This document shows positions 40,032-49,868 of a DNA stretch of 64,000 nt, piece after piece. The position numbers were made by a program, and so were the translations under genes. The stretch is from Iodobacter fluviatilis (lineage in GTDB: Bacteria > Pseudomonadota > Gammaproteobacteria > Burkholderiales > Chitinibacteraceae). The notes beneath the pieces were generated by a model, which had not been told where the DNA came from, searched no databases, and saw only the letters and a program-made list of their open reading frames with translations. Location: NCBI RefSeq assembly GCF_900451195.1, contig NZ_UGHR01000001.1, positions 1,736,001 to 1,800,000 of the forward strand. The letters run 5' to 3'. The stretch's first letter is position 1; every line of letters starts with the position of its first letter.

Positions 40032-43016
40032 TTAAAACTGCTTGGTTTGAACCTGAACTAAAGGCTCAGTAGTATGATCACTTGCTGGCGCAGCTGCATC
40101 ACGGCGCGGCGCACGAGGCGTATCTGCTACCGGCTTCGCTGCTACTTCCGCATTGCCTGCTGCTTGTGTTTCAACTTGTTGCAGCATAGGCGCTTCGTTC
40201 ACAAGCTGAGTGTTTGCAGCTTGCACATCGCGGCGACGGCGGCGTACTGGTGCTACAACAACTGGCTCTTCGGCAGTAGCCGGTAGGCTGCGGGTAGCAA
40301 CCATCACCAGCCCTGCGGCTTCAGGCGTACCAATTTGTAATGCGGGTGCTTGTGCAGCAGGCGTTACAGGAGCAGGTACAATAGGCGCTGGCTCAGCAAG
40401 GTTGACGGTCACAACAGGGGCCGCAGGAGCTGCAATCGGTGCTGGCGCAGCAACAGGCTCTGCAACGACAACAGGTGCAGGTGTGCTTACAACAGCTGGC
40501 GCAGGAGCAGGGACAGCAATGGCTTCTGCCGCCGGAGCAGCAGGAGCCGGAGCAAGCACCGGAGCAGGAGCAACAACCGGAGCAGCAGGAGCAACTTCAG
40601 CAACAGCAGGCGGTGCTACTGGTGCAACTGGCGCAGCGGCAACTTCCAATGGTGCAATAGTGACTACAGGCGCAACAGGTGCAACATTTACAACCGGAGC
40701 AACTACCGGAGCAGGTGCGGGTGTACTCACAACAGGCGCTGGCGCAGGTGCTGAAGCTACAAAGCCGGGTGCTGGTGCATCAATCGCTGTGAAGGCTGCT
40801 TCTGCACCGCTGGTTTCAACACGTTCACCACGGCGTTCACCACGACGGCTACGGCGACGACGGCTACGTTGTTGCTCGCTTGCTTCATCCGTGTTGTTTT
40901 CTGCGACAGGTGCACTTAACAACGCTTCTGTATTACTTGCTGCAGCTGCTTCTTTGCGTGGCTGACGTTCCTGACGTGGTGGACGCTCGTTACGCGGGCG
41001 TTGTTCTGCCGGGGCTTCGCTGCGTTCAGTGCGATCATTGCGCTCGTTCCGTTCACGTGGCTCGCGGTTTTCACGCGCTTCACGATTTTCACGGCTCTTT
41101 TGCAAGTCTTCTTCGATGCGTGGTTTGCCACTGCCGCGACGTGCCTGTGCGGGGGCTTCTTCATTACGGGCAGGACGCTCTGCGCGTGGTGCCTGGCCTT
41201 CACGTGGCTCACGCGGCGGGCGCTGGCCCCTATCATTACGGTTGCGCGAGTTGTTTTGCGGACGCGCAGCAGCCACAGGCTTAGGTGGCTCTACCGGAGC
41301 AGCAGGCTCACCTTGGAACCAAGTCAGCAGTTTTTTCCACAGTGATGGTGCAGCAACGGTGTCGCTCGGTGCGGCAATACGATCACGGGCAGAGATGGGT
41401 GCTGGTTGGTCAGGGGTAATGCCCTTAACCATGGCTTCTTGGCGCTTGGTTTGCTCTTCTTTCACCTTGCCTGGTTGGTAGCCAGTTTCACTTGGCTGAT
41501 CAACCATTTTGTAGGAAGGAATAACGTCTTCATTGCTGCCAATGTCTTCGTGACGCAGGCGCGACAGATTGTAGTTGGGGGTTTCCAAATGGGTATTTGG
41601 AATCAGTACCACACTGACTTTCAGGCGTGCTTCAAGTGCAAAAATTTCTGCACGTTTTTCATTGAGCAGGAAGGTCGCAACATCAACCGGCACCTGTGCA
41701 TGAATCGCACCGGTGTTTTCCTTCATTGATTCTTCTTGAATAATCCGCAGGATATTGAGTGCGGAAGATTCGATACCGCGTGTAAAGCCGGTGCCGTGGC
41801 AGCGCGGGCAAGCGATATGGCTAGTTTCTTCCAGCGAAGGCTGCAGACGTTGACGGGATAATTCCATCAGACCAAAGCGGCTGATTTTGCCTGTCTGAAC
41901 ACGGGCACGGTCGTGGTGCAGGGCGTCGCGCAGACGGTTTTCAACCTCACGCTGATTCTTTGGGTTTTCCATGTCGATAAAATCGATCACGATCAAACCA
42001 CCCACGTCACGCAAACGCATCTGACGGGCGATTTCGTCAGCGGCTTCCATATTGGTGCGTAATGCGGTTTCTTCGATATCGGCACCCTTGGTGGAGCGGG
42101 CCGAGTTCACGTCAATAGAATAAAGCGCTTCGGTCTTGTCGATGACAATGGCGCCGCCAGAAGGCAAATTCACTTCGCGGGCAAAGGCCGTTTCGATCTG
42201 ATGCTCAATCTGGAAGCGTGAGAACAGTGGCACATCATCCTGATAGAACTTCACGCGGTTGACATTGGCCGGCATCACATGGCTCATAAACTGGCGTGCT
42301 TGCTCGTAAATATCGAGCTTATCAATCAGCAGTTCACCGATTTCTGGCTGGAAGTAATCGCGGATGGCGCGGATAACTAAGCTTGATTCCTGATAAATCA
42401 GGAAAGCACCTGTTTGGGTAGAGGCAGCGCCTTCAACCGCACGCCAAAGTTGCAGTAGGTAGTTTAAATCCCACTGTAATTCTTCGGCATTGCGGCCAAT
42501 GGCAGCAGTGCGGGCAATCAGGCTCATGCCGTTTGGTGTTTCAAGCTGATCAAGAACCGCACGAAGCTCATTGCGCTCTTCGCCCTCGATGCGGCGAGAA
42601 ACACCACCACCGCGTGGGTTGTTTGGCATCAATACCAAATAGCGGCCGGCAAGGCTGATATAGGTGGTCAGTGCTGCGCCCTTGTTACCCCGTTCGTCTT
42701 TTTCGACTTGAACGATCAGCTCTTGGCCTTCTTTGAGCGAGTCACCAATACGCGGGCGGCCATTGCCGTCGCCATTGTCGTTAAGGTAGGCGCGAGCCAC
42801 TTCCTTAAACGGCAAAAAGCCATGGCGATCGCAGCCGTAATCGATAAAGCAGGCTTCAAGGCTAGGCTCAACGCGGGTAATGACCCCCTTGTAGATATTG
42901 GATTTCCGTTGTTCTTTGCCAACGGTTTCGATGTCAAGGTCGACCAGCTTCTGACCATCAACAATCGCAACGCGCAGCTCTTCAGCTTGCGTTGCGTTAA
43001 ATAACATACGTTTCAT
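40032..43016 (-). CDS. rne: Ribonuclease E
   Basis: 994 residues or close, from ATG 43016 ([10 protein letters not shown]), with GGAG 9 bases before it. Endonuclease that starts mRNA decay and matures rRNA and tRNA on the inner membrane. Order: S1 domain (about 37-120), 5' sensor/RNase H-like parts, catalytic DNase-I-like domain with Asp pairs in [11 protein letters not shown] and [12 protein letters not shown], then the zinc-link CPRCHGTG. The C-terminal 500 residues are disordered: Arg-rich blocks ([18 protein letters not shown]), then long Ala/Pro/Val repeats. The Arg-rich part probably binds RNA and the last part scaffolds the degradosome. Confidence 0.95.
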   Translation of the reverse strand: MKRMLFNATQAEELRVAIVDGQKLVDLDIETVGKEQRKSNIYKGVITRVEPSLEACFIDYGCDRHGFLPFKEVARAYLNDNGDGNGRPRIGDSLKEGQELIVQVEKDERGNKGAALTTYISLAGRYLVLMPNNPRGGGVSRRIEGEERNELRAVLDQLETPNGMSLIARTAAIGRNAEELQWDLNYLLQLWRAVEGAASTQTGAFLIYQESSLVIRAIRDYFQPEIGELLIDKLDIYEQARQFMSHVMPANVNRVKFYQDDVPLFSRFQIEHQIETAFAREVNLPSGGAIVIDKTEALYSIDVNSARSTKGADIEETALRTNMEAADEIARQMRLRDVGGLIVIDFIDMENPKNQREVENRLRDALHHDRARVQTGKISRFGLMELSRQRLQPSLEETSHIACPRCHGTGFTRGIESSALNILRIIQEESMKENTGAIHAQVPVDVATFLLNEKRAEIFALEARLKVSVVLIPNTHLETPNYNLSRLRHEDIGSNEDVIPSYKMVDQPSETGYQPGKVKEEQTKRQEAMVKGITPDQPAPISARDRIAAPSDTVAAPSLWKKLLTWFQGEPAAPVEPPKPVAAARPQNNSRNRNDRGQRPPREPREGQAPRAERPARNEEAPAQARRGSGKPRIEEDLQKSRENREARENREPRERNERNDRTERSEAPAEQRPRNERPPRQERQPRKEAAAASNTEALLSAPVAENNTDEASEQQRSRRRRSRRGERRGERVETSGAEAAFTAIDAPAPGFVASAPAPAPVVSTPAPAPVVAPVVNVAPVAPVVTIAPLEVAAAPVAPVAPPAVAEVAPAAPVVAPAPVLAPAPAAPAAEAIAVPAPAPAVVSTPAPVVVAEPVAAPAPIAAPAAPVVTVNLAEPAPIVPAPVTPAAQAPALQIGTPEAAGLVMVATRSLPATAEEPVVVAPVRRRRRDVQAANTQLVNEAPMLQQVETQAAGNAEVAAKPVADTPRAPRRDAAAPASDHTTEPLVQVQTKQF

Positions 43017-43037
43017 AAAAAAGACTCCGGCACGCAC

Positions 43038-43794
43038 TCACGCGGCAGGAATTAGGTTCTGGCATGCCCAGTGTAACTGCCTGAACGCAGGCGGTTAATA
43101 AGTGCCCGCATCATATTGATGGCGCTGGGAGAGGTAGGCTGTTTCCATGCAATTATTTACAGCGGCCTGCAAAAGGGCGGTGAAGTTTATACCTGGGCTT
43201 GGAAATCGGCCTAAAATCCTTGTTATGCAATGATTTAAACAAGGATCTGGATTCGGTTTCCTGCTGGTTTTTATTCTTCTCTCACCTTTTTTTTGCGGCC
43301 ATTACAATGGTGACTAGCTGCCGAACGTACCATACCGGCGTTTTTACTTGTTTTTCTGTAAAAGTAGGCCAGTACGCTAATAAGAATCCGATGAGTGCTT
43401 TATATATATAAATCAATTACCATCGCTGCTTTTTGCGGTGAGCGAGATAACCGCTTCCCGGAACTTGTTGCATCAGCTTGACGGCAGATAGGCGAGCCCC
43501 GCGCTCGCGCTCCCAGTTTTGCTAAGACTGGCTTTTTGTGCCAGTTGGGAGGGGCAGAGCATATTTCTCTACGGCGGGAAGGTAATCGCCGACTGTATCG
43601 TCTTGCAGTATTGCTTTAAGAGCGGGATCTAAAAGTGGCCTTAGCCACCTTGCGCAGTGCTTGTCCTGAGGGGGCTGTTAAAAAGTCCCTTATCAAAACA
43701 AGCCCTTGCGGTAATCGTTGCCGTTGCGTTTTTATCGCACCGGCCAACCTGCTACAACCTTCTGGGTTGTGGCGTGCGGAGAGTATAAGTCAAG
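43038..43794. other. 757-base divergent region between rne and rluC, probably holding the rne leader
   Basis: No convincing gene on either strand. Inverted repeats on the rne side: ATCCTTGTT/AACAAGGAT at 43216-43246 and TTTTAC/GTAAAA near 43345-43367. Towards rluC a GC-rich part contains CTCCCA...TGGGAG with inner ACTGGC/GCCAGT (about 43513-43554) and GTGGC/GCCAC near 43634. In E. coli the rne gene has a 361-nt leader through which RNase E represses its own mRNA, and the same arrangement is plausible here. A degenerate gene remnant in 43440-43700 cannot be excluded. Confidence 0.5.
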
Positions 43795-44751
43795 ATGAAG
43801 GGCAGTAGCAAAGCATCCGTCACGTTCCTGACCGTGGATGAAGAAGATGCCGGCCAAAGGCTGGATAATTTTTTGTTAAAACACCTCAAGGGCGTACCAA
43901 AAAGTCATGTATATCGCATTGTGCGTAGTGGTGAAGTTCGCGTAAATAAGGGCCGCAGTGATGTAACGTATCGCATCGCTGCCGGTGATGTTTTACGTTT
44001 GCCGCCGGTTCGTGTTGCAGAAAAGCCAGATGCCGCGCCTGCTGTGGCGGCTTCTCACCGTATTGATATACCGATCATCTTTGAAGATGATGCCATTTTA
44101 ATTTTAAATAAACCTGCTGGGCTTGCTGTTCACGGTGGCTCGGGTGTCAGTTTTGGTCTGATTGAGCTGATTCGCGCTCAGCGGCCGCAAGCTAAATTTC
44201 TGGAATTAGTGCACAGGCTGGACAGAGAAACGTCGGGCATTCTAATGGTGGCCAAAAAGCGCTCTGCGCTGACTGTTTTGCAAGATGCCTTGCGTGATAA
44301 TCACCGGATTGATAAGCGATATTTGGCTTTGGTGAAAGGTGTGTGGGAAAATCCACGCAGCCATGTCAAATTTTCTTTGTTGAAATACAACACTGCCGAA
44401 GGTGAGCGCCGTGTGCGTGTTTCGCCGGAAGGTAAGATTTCGCACACGGTTGTGAATCGCCGTCAGGTCTGGAAAGATTGCTCCTTGCTGGAATGTGAGC
44501 TTAAAACTGGGCGCACTCATCAGATTCGGGTGCACCTTGCTGCAAGCGAGCATCCAATTCTGGGCGATGAAAAATACGGTGACTTTGCTTTAAATAAAAT
44601 ATTACCAAGGCAAGGGCTGCGGCGCATGTTTCTGCATGCATGGCGTCTGGTAGTTGATCATCCTATTACAGGTAAATCATTAGAGCTGGAAGCGCCTTTG
44701 CCGCCCGAATTACAATCTTATATCGACCAACTTGAGAAAACGCATGCCTAA
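43795..44751 (+). CDS. rluC: 23S rRNA pseudouridine synthase RluC
   Basis: 318 residues. N-terminal S4 RNA-binding domain (AGQRLDNFLLKHLKGVPKSHVYRIVRSGEVRVN) and a pseudouridine synthase domain with the catalytic Asp in VHRLDRETSGILMV and the later KTGRTHQIRVH. RluC modifies U955, U2504 and U2580 in E. coli 23S rRNA. Its position divergent from rne is the classic rne-rluC arrangement of proteobacteria, which supports RluC over RluD. It overlaps the HAD gene by 8 bases. Confidence 0.93.
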   Translation: MKGSSKASVTFLTVDEEDAGQRLDNFLLKHLKGVPKSHVYRIVRSGEVRVNKGRSDVTYRIAAGDVLRLPPVRVAEKPDAAPAVAASHRIDIPIIFEDDAILILNKPAGLAVHGGSGVSFGLIELIRAQRPQAKFLELVHRLDRETSGILMVAKKRSALTVLQDALRDNHRIDKRYLALVKGVWENPRSHVKFSLLKYNTAEGERRVRVSPEGKISHTVVNRRQVWKDCSLLECELKTGRTHQIRVHLAASEHPILGDEKYGDFALNKILPRQGLRRMFLHAWRLVVDHPITGKSLELEAPLPPELQSYIDQLEKTHA

Positions 44752-45400
44752 GCAATTTGATTTGCTGGTTTTTGATTGGGATGGCACCTTGATGGATTCC
44801 ACGGGCACGATCGCTCGTGCCATTCAATCGGCTTTTGCAGAGGTTGGTTTACCCGTGCCATCAGATAAAGAAGCGCGGTATGTCATTGGATACGGTATGC
44901 ATGAGGCCATGCAGCATCTTGCACCTGAAGCCAGTGCCGCGCAGATTACCGAGGTTGTTGGGGCGTACCGGCGTTTTTATTTAGCCCAGGATCAGGATGT
45001 GGCTTTATATGACGGGGTGCTGGATGCATTGCCTTTATTTGCTGATGCAGGCTTTCAAATGGCCGTGGCAACGGGGAAATCCAGGGCAGGTTTAGACCGG
45101 GTCCTGGCCTCTACGGGGCTGGATGCGTTTTTTAAAGTGACGCGCACGGCCGATGAAGCGTTTTCTAAGCCTCATCCTGCAATGTTGCATTACATTCTGG
45201 ATAAATGCGCTGTGGAGGGGAGCCGGGCAGTGATGATTGGTGATACCACGCATGATTTGCAGCTGGCTCAAAATGCGGGGACGCAAAGTTTGGCGCTCAC
45301 CTATGGCGCACACAAATTGCCTGAATTATTAACATGCAAGCCGTTGGCACATTTTGATGATTTCCATGCTTTAAAAGACTGGATTTTATTAAATGCCTGA
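44744..45400 (+). CDS. HAD-superfamily hydrolase, phosphoglycolate-phosphatase-like
   Basis: 218 residues from ATG 44744. HAD motifs: FDWDGTLMDST (nucleophile Asp), MAVATGKSRAGLD, FSKPHPAML (Lys) and MIGDTTHDLQLAQNAG (acidic pair). An alpha-helical cap lies at about 20-85. Such proteins dephosphorylate phosphoglycolate or sugar phosphates. It is coupled to rluC upstream and to the Rieske gene downstream by overlaps. Substrate unknown. Confidence 0.88.
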   Translation: MPKQFDLLVFDWDGTLMDSTGTIARAIQSAFAEVGLPVPSDKEARYVIGYGMHEAMQHLAPEASAAQITEVVGAYRRFYLAQDQDVALYDGVLDALPLFADAGFQMAVATGKSRAGLDRVLASTGLDAFFKVTRTADEAFSKPHPAMLHYILDKCAVEGSRAVMIGDTTHDLQLAQNAGTQSLALTYGAHKLPELLTCKPLAHFDDFHALKDWILLNA

Positions 45401-45749
45401 TCGGGTGCTGTGCCAGAGCCAGGACTTAGCAGAGCGGGGCCTGGCACTGCGCTTTACCCTGCTGTGGGGAGGGCGTGAACGGAATGCTTTTGTACTTCGG
45501 TATGATGGCCAAGTGTATGCATATATTAATGAGTGTGCGCATATACCGATTGAGCTGGATTTTAATCCGGGGGATTTTTTTGATTACTCCCGCTCTTGGC
45601 TTGTTTGTTCTACACACGGCGCATATTATGCGCCCGACACGGGTCTTTGCCTGGGCGGCCCTTGCCCTGGCCGCAAGCTTGTTTCTTTACCGGTTCGCGA
45701 ATACGCGGGCCAAGTCTGCCTGATTGAGGAAAAAACACAGCATGAATGA
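45393..45749 (+). CDS. Small Rieske [2Fe-2S] protein
   Basis: 118 residues. The two Rieske binding boxes are Cys-X-His (NECAHIP) and Cys-X2-His (VCSTHGAYY), about 20 residues apart, with the GPCPGRKLVSLPV turn after them. Soluble, without signal peptide. Similar small Rieske ferredoxins feed electrons to oxygenases or serve unknown roles; the link to the S49 peptidase and HAD genes, seen in many betaproteobacteria, has no known explanation. It overlaps both neighbours. Confidence 0.85.
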   Translation: MPDRVLCQSQDLAERGLALRFTLLWGGRERNAFVLRYDGQVYAYINECAHIPIELDFNPGDFFDYSRSWLVCSTHGAYYAPDTGLCLGGPCPGRKLVSLPVREYAGQVCLIEEKTQHE

Positions 45750-46674
45750 ATCCTGGGAACGCGAACAATTACAAAGTTTGCTGCAAGCCGGTATTAAAGA
45801 AAGACGCAGTGCGCGCCGCTGGAATATCTTTTTTAAGCTGGTCACTTTTAGTATTGTGATTCTGATTCTGGCCATGATGATGGGCTGGGTGGGCAAGAAA
45901 GCCAGTGACGAGCTGGCTGGGCCGCATACAGCCGTGGTTCGGCTGGAGGGTGCTATTTCAGCTGGGGGTGAGGCGGATGCAGCAACCCTGATCGAAGGGT
46001 TAACTGCTGCTTTTGAAGATAAAAACACCAAGGCCGTGATCCTGCAAGCCAACAGCCCAGGTGGCAGTCCGGTGCAGGCAGGGATGATGGCCGATGAAAT
46101 TGCCCGCTTGAAAAAACTGTATCCCCAGATTCCTTTTTATGTGGTGATCGAGGAAATTTGTGCTTCTGGCTGCTATTACGCAGCCGCAGGCGCAGACAAA
46201 ATCTACGCGGATAAGGCGTCTATGGTGGGCTCGATTGGCGTACTGATGGATGGCTTTGGTTTTAGTGGCGTCATGGAAAAACTGGGTGTCGAGCGTCGTT
46301 TGCTGACTGCCGGAGCCAATAAAGGATTTTTAGATCCTTACTCGCCAATGAGCCAGGGCCAGCGTGATAAAGCACAGGTCATGCTGGATGAGATTCATCA
46401 GCAGTTTATCGCGGTGGTTAAAGCTGGCCGCGGCAATAAGCTGGCCGATAACCCGGATCTTTTTTCTGGACTGGTGTGGAGTGGTGCCGCCAGCGTCAAA
46501 ATGGGTCTGGTTGATGCATTAGGCTCGGTGGACAGCGTGGCGCGTGATGTGGTTAAGGCGAAAGACATTGTCGATTTCACTCCCCGCCCAAGTTATGCAG
46601 ACCGTCTGGCCCGCCAGATTGGGGTGTCTGCGGCAAACAAGCTGGTTTCAGAATTTAATTTACAGTTGAAGTAA
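45742..46674 (+). CDS. S49-family signal peptide peptidase (SppA/SohB-like)
   Basis: 310 residues from ATG 45742. One N-terminal membrane helix (VTFSIVILILAMMMGWVG), then the S49 domain with the NSPGGSPVQAG oxyanion motif, the serine nucleophile in EICASGCYYAAAGADKIYA and MVGSIGVL. The short form functions as a tetramer or octamer in the inner membrane and cuts leftover signal peptides. The Lys general base of the long SppA would be supplied as in short SppA. Terminator-like hairpin follows. Confidence 0.88.
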   Translation: MNESWEREQLQSLLQAGIKERRSARRWNIFFKLVTFSIVILILAMMMGWVGKKASDELAGPHTAVVRLEGAISAGGEADAATLIEGLTAAFEDKNTKAVILQANSPGGSPVQAGMMADEIARLKKLYPQIPFYVVIEEICASGCYYAAAGADKIYADKASMVGSIGVLMDGFGFSGVMEKLGVERRLLTAGANKGFLDPYSPMSQGQRDKAQVMLDEIHQQFIAVVKAGRGNKLADNPDLFSGLVWSGAASVKMGLVDALGSVDSVARDVVKAKDIVDFTPRPSYADRLARQIGVSAANKLVSEFNLQLK

Positions 46675-46679
46675 CGGCG

Positions 46680-46707
46680 GCGTGGGCATGTTTCCTTGCC
46701 CGCACGC
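46680..46707 (+). terminator. Hairpin after the S49 peptidase gene
   Basis: GCGTG-GGCA pairs with TGCCCGCACGC (one 2-base bulge), followed by TTTAT, 5 bases after the stop. Confidence 0.55.
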
Positions 46708-46776
46708 TTTATCATATTGGCTTGTGCAGGTGGGTGCAGCAATGTACCCGCCTTTTATCTTTAAAAGGAGCTCAGC

Positions 46777-47589
46777 ATGGCACGCAAGCGCAGGCACGAG
46801 GAGCATGATAATCATGAGCGCTGGTTAGTGTCTTATGCAGACTTTATTACCCTGTTATTTGCTTTTTTTGTGGTGATGTACGCCATTTCATCGGTGAATG
46901 AAGGCAAATATAAGGTGTTGTCAAATTCAATGGTGGATGCTTTCAAGCAAACACCAACGAGCAAAGAAGTGATCAAACAAAACCAGCCTGTTGCAGGTGT
47001 GCCGGATAAGCTGGTGGTGCTGACCGCCGTATCTACCCCTACGCCCAGCCCTAAAGTGGCTGAGCAGACACAAAAAATGCAGGGCATGGCCGGTGATTTA
47101 AAAAAATCGCTGGGCACTTTGATTGATCAGGGCAAGGTGCGCGTCACTCAGTCTAAGCGGGGGATTGCGGTAGAAATCAGTGATTCGGTTTTGTTTGATA
47201 CTGCCAAGGCGGATTTGCACACTGAATCTGCCACTGCGCTGATTGCGGTGGCTGAGATGGTTAAAAATACGGATAACCTGATTCAGATTGAGGGTAATAC
47301 GGATAATCAGGCTATGCGCTCTGGGCAGTTTCCTTCCAACTGGGAATTATCTGCGGCCCGTGCCGCTAGTGTGGTGCGTTTATTTGTTGATGTAGGCGTA
47401 GCGCCGCAGCGCTTGGTGGCTATCGGCTATGGCGAGTTTCGGCCACAAGGCAGTAATGACACCCCGGAAGGCCGGGCCAGCAACCGCAGGGTGACTTTGA
47501 ATATCCTTGCTGATAATAAAGACGAAGTGGCGGTGCTGCCCTTGGGAAATGAGGCCAAGCCTGCACCCGCTCCCTCTGCGCCTAAATAA
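46777..47589 (+). CDS. Flagellar stator protein MotB/MotD
   Basis: 270 residues. Stator B subunit: cytoplasmic basic N terminus, one membrane helix with the proton-binding Asp22 (SYADFITLLFAFFVVMYA), a plug/linker and an OmpA-like peptidoglycan-binding domain (about 125-255; VLFDTAKADL, EGNTDNQ, NWELSAARAASVVRLF, GYGEFRPQGSNDTPEGRASNRRV). AAAGGAG lies just upstream of the start. The partner A subunit gene is not adjacent, unlike the usual motAB or motCD pair, so it must be encoded elsewhere or paired in another place. Confidence 0.9.
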   Translation: MARKRRHEEHDNHERWLVSYADFITLLFAFFVVMYAISSVNEGKYKVLSNSMVDAFKQTPTSKEVIKQNQPVAGVPDKLVVLTAVSTPTPSPKVAEQTQKMQGMAGDLKKSLGTLIDQGKVRVTQSKRGIAVEISDSVLFDTAKADLHTESATALIAVAEMVKNTDNLIQIEGNTDNQAMRSGQFPSNWELSAARAASVVRLFVDVGVAPQRLVAIGYGEFRPQGSNDTPEGRASNRRVTLNILADNKDEVAVLPLGNEAKPAPAPSAPK

Positions 47590-47752
47590 ACCAAGTGCAT
47601 CAGTTGGGGCTACCCATGAATCAAATCTGCAGACACAGAGAGCACAGAATTTAAAAGCAGTACGCCAAGAATATCCAGAGGGATGACGGCATTTAGTTTG
47701 TGTGTGCGCCCCTTATCTCTGTGTTTACGGGGCTAAGGTTGGGGCTTTCTGT

Positions 47753-49447
47753 TTAAATCGAAAAATCCTCACTCACTCCGCTTAGTGCCTGCATGGCTAA
47801 GTGGGCGCTGAGAAATACTTCCCCATCCAACGTGCTCAGCATTTCACTGCGGTGCAAATGATCCATGACAGGCCCTTTTACTTCAGCCAGGTGGATTTTG
47901 ATTTGCCGCACCCGCAGGTTTTCTTGCAGCAGGCTGATCGCCTGCATGGCGCTGTAATCAATACTATTGACCGCAGATAGAATAAGCAGCAGATGTTTCG
48001 CGGCGGGTGCCTGGGCAAGAATTTGGATGAGTTCGGCCTGTATTTTTGCGCTATTACCAAAATAGAGACTTTCATCAATTCGGATGGCGACAACACTAGG
48101 GCAGGTTTGGGTGGTAAAACGGTTGATATTTCTAAAATGCTCTGTGCCTGCAATCCGGCCGACGATGGCGATATGGGGCTGGCTGCTGCGATATAAAAAC
48201 AGAATGAGCGATACCCCTGTTCCGGCCACAATGCCCTGCATGGCGCCTAAAAGTAAAACAGCGATGGCTGTGCTGATAAAAGCAGCACCGTCACGCCAGT
48301 CATAACGCCAGCTGCGAATCAGAAAATCAAAATCAATCAGGCGAATGGCCACTAGGATAATGGTGGCGGCTAACAGTGCTTGCGGCAGGAGCGCTAAGTA
48401 ATCGCTGAGCCAGTGTGCTGCCAGTGCAATCCATGCTGCGGTCATCACACCCGCTAAGGGGGTTTGTGCGCCAGAAGCTGCATTGACGGCCGTGCGGGAA
48501 AACCCGCCACTCACAGGAAACCCACCGCTTGCTGCAGCTGCAATATTGGCGGCACCCAAGCCAATTAACTCCTGATTGCTGTCAATGTTTCGCCTGGCTT
48601 TGAGCGCCAGGCTTTGAGCAATCGTGATGCTTTGCAAAAAGCCAGCTAAGCCAATGGTGATGGCAGGTAGCCAGAGCCGGGCGAGCTGATTCGGATGAAG
48701 GTCAGGCCAAGTAAATGCGGGCAGCTGGCCTGGGAATGGGCCAATTAAGCGCGTTTGGATGTTTAAGCCATGTACCGTGGCGGTGATCAGTAGTATCAGA
48801 AGTAGTGGGCTGAGTTTGGCGATTAGCGGGGCATGTGGCACTTTTTTATTCAGTAGCAGTGCATTGAGAGGCTGCCCCAGTAGCCAGAGTAAAGCAAGGC
48901 AAGTCAGACCAAAAAGAAGGTGATGGGGCTGATGCATGATGACGTGCTGTAGCGTGTGCTCCTGCGCGCCAAGCAGTGGGGTGGTTTGCCCGAAGATGAT
49001 CAGAATGGCGGCGCCGCTGGTAAAGCCGTTAATCACAGGGTGCGAAAGAAGTTGCGTCATAAAGCCTAGCCTCAGCAAGCCAAGGGCGGCTAAAAACAGG
49101 CCTGAGAGCAGGGCCAAGCTGGCGGCCAGTGCGCTGTATTCTACTGAACCCAGTGCGGCCAGTGGGGCTAAGGCGCTGGCGGTCATTACGGCGCTGATGG
49201 CCATGGGGCCAACAGATTGCACCATGCTGCTGGCAAAAAATGCATAAACCACTAGCGGTAAAATACTGGCATAAATTCCGGCTTGCGGCGGAAGACCCGC
49301 CAGCAAGGCGTAAGCAAGGCTTTGGGGAATAAGAAGCACGGCAACAATCAGGCTGGCGCTTAAATCTCCGGCAAACGTTTTTTTCTGGTACTGGGGCAGC
49401 CATTGCACAATCGGGAAAAATTTTGCCAGAGATCGGACGGCCTTCAT
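47753..49447 (-). CDS. SulP-family anion transporter with STAS domain
   Basis: 564 residues: 10-14 membrane helices (KTFAGDLSASLIVAVLLIPQ, then ALLAGLPPQAGIYAS, the SulP signature SVGPMAISAVMTAS) and a C-terminal STAS domain (about 440-560, ICVAIRIDES-like VVAIRIDESLYFGNSAK). SulP proteins carry sulfate, bicarbonate or other anions. The start overlaps the stop of the YeeE-like gene (ATGA). Membership of the BigR-like unit suggests that the anion is a sulfur oxyanion such as sulfite or sulfate. Confidence 0.88.
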   Translation of the reverse strand: MKAVRSLAKFFPIVQWLPQYQKKTFAGDLSASLIVAVLLIPQSLAYALLAGLPPQAGIYASILPLVVYAFFASSMVQSVGPMAISAVMTASALAPLAALGSVEYSALAASLALLSGLFLAALGLLRLGFMTQLLSHPVINGFTSGAAILIIFGQTTPLLGAQEHTLQHVIMHQPHHLLFGLTCLALLWLLGQPLNALLLNKKVPHAPLIAKLSPLLLILLITATVHGLNIQTRLIGPFPGQLPAFTWPDLHPNQLARLWLPAITIGLAGFLQSITIAQSLALKARRNIDSNQELIGLGAANIAAAASGGFPVSGGFSRTAVNAASGAQTPLAGVMTAAWIALAAHWLSDYLALLPQALLAATIILVAIRLIDFDFLIRSWRYDWRDGAAFISTAIAVLLLGAMQGIVAGTGVSLILFLYRSSQPHIAIVGRIAGTEHFRNINRFTTQTCPSVVAIRIDESLYFGNSAKIQAELIQILAQAPAAKHLLLILSAVNSIDYSAMQAISLLQENLRVRQIKIHLAEVKGPVMDHLHRSEMLSTLDGEVFLSAHLAMQALSGVSEDFSI

Positions 49448-49860
49448 GACTTTTTGGGTAACAGATTAAAAATAAACATGCCGATAAGCATGGATATCAC
49501 AAAGATAAACGCCTTAACTTCGCCCATGGCCAGCGCAACAAGGCCAGGTCCCGGGCAAATACCAGCCAGCCCCCAGCCTATGCCAAAAAGAATGCTGCCT
49601 GCAATCAACGGGCGATCAATGATCTTACTTGCAGGCAGAGACATTTTTTCATGGGTCAGTAAGGTTTGCTTACGGGCTTTGGCCCAGATGAAAAAGGGCG
49701 TTGCAGTCGCAATGGCGCCAGCCATGACTAGCGCTAGGCTTGGATCCCAGTGGCCGGCCAAATCAAGAAAGCCAATGACTTTAGCTGGGTTAACCATGCC
49801 AGAAACAATCAGTCCAAGGCTGAACAGTAGCCCAGAAAATAAAGCAATGATCTTTAACAT
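49444..49860 (-). CDS. YeeE/YedE (DUF395) membrane protein, second of a pair
   Basis: 138 residues from ATG 49860; the longer frame adds a non-homologous prefix. Four hydrophobic helices with GLLFSLGLIVSGMVNPAKVIGFLDL and GIGWGLAGICPGPGLVAL, including the family Cys (GICPGP). Proteins of this type (PmpA/PmpB, YeeE) take up thiosulfate or other sulfane sulfur through cysteines. 8 bases after the first YeeE-like gene. Confidence 0.85.
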   Translation of the reverse strand: MLKIIALFSGLLFSLGLIVSGMVNPAKVIGFLDLAGHWDPSLALVMAGAIATATPFFIWAKARKQTLLTHEKMSLPASKIIDRPLIAGSILFGIGWGLAGICPGPGLVALAMGEVKAFIFVISMLIGMFIFNLLPKKS

Positions 49861-49868
49861 TTGATCTC

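Noticed and set aside
40439..40760. Short repeats in the 3' half of rne as a minisatellite or CRISPR-like array
   Set aside because: They encode in-frame Ala/Pro/Val repeats with irregular length; there are no constant repeats with unique spacers.
40210..40965. 251-codon Ala/Gly/Thr-rich plus-strand frame antisense to rne
   Set aside because: It is the mirror of the Ala/Pro/Val-rich RNase E tail, whose repeats avoid stop codons in several frames.
47625..47740. CACAGAGA...TCTCTGTG pair resembling the repeat at 1964-2001
   Set aside because: The loop is about 80 bases and the resemblance covers only the CTCTGTG core, too little to call a repeat family.
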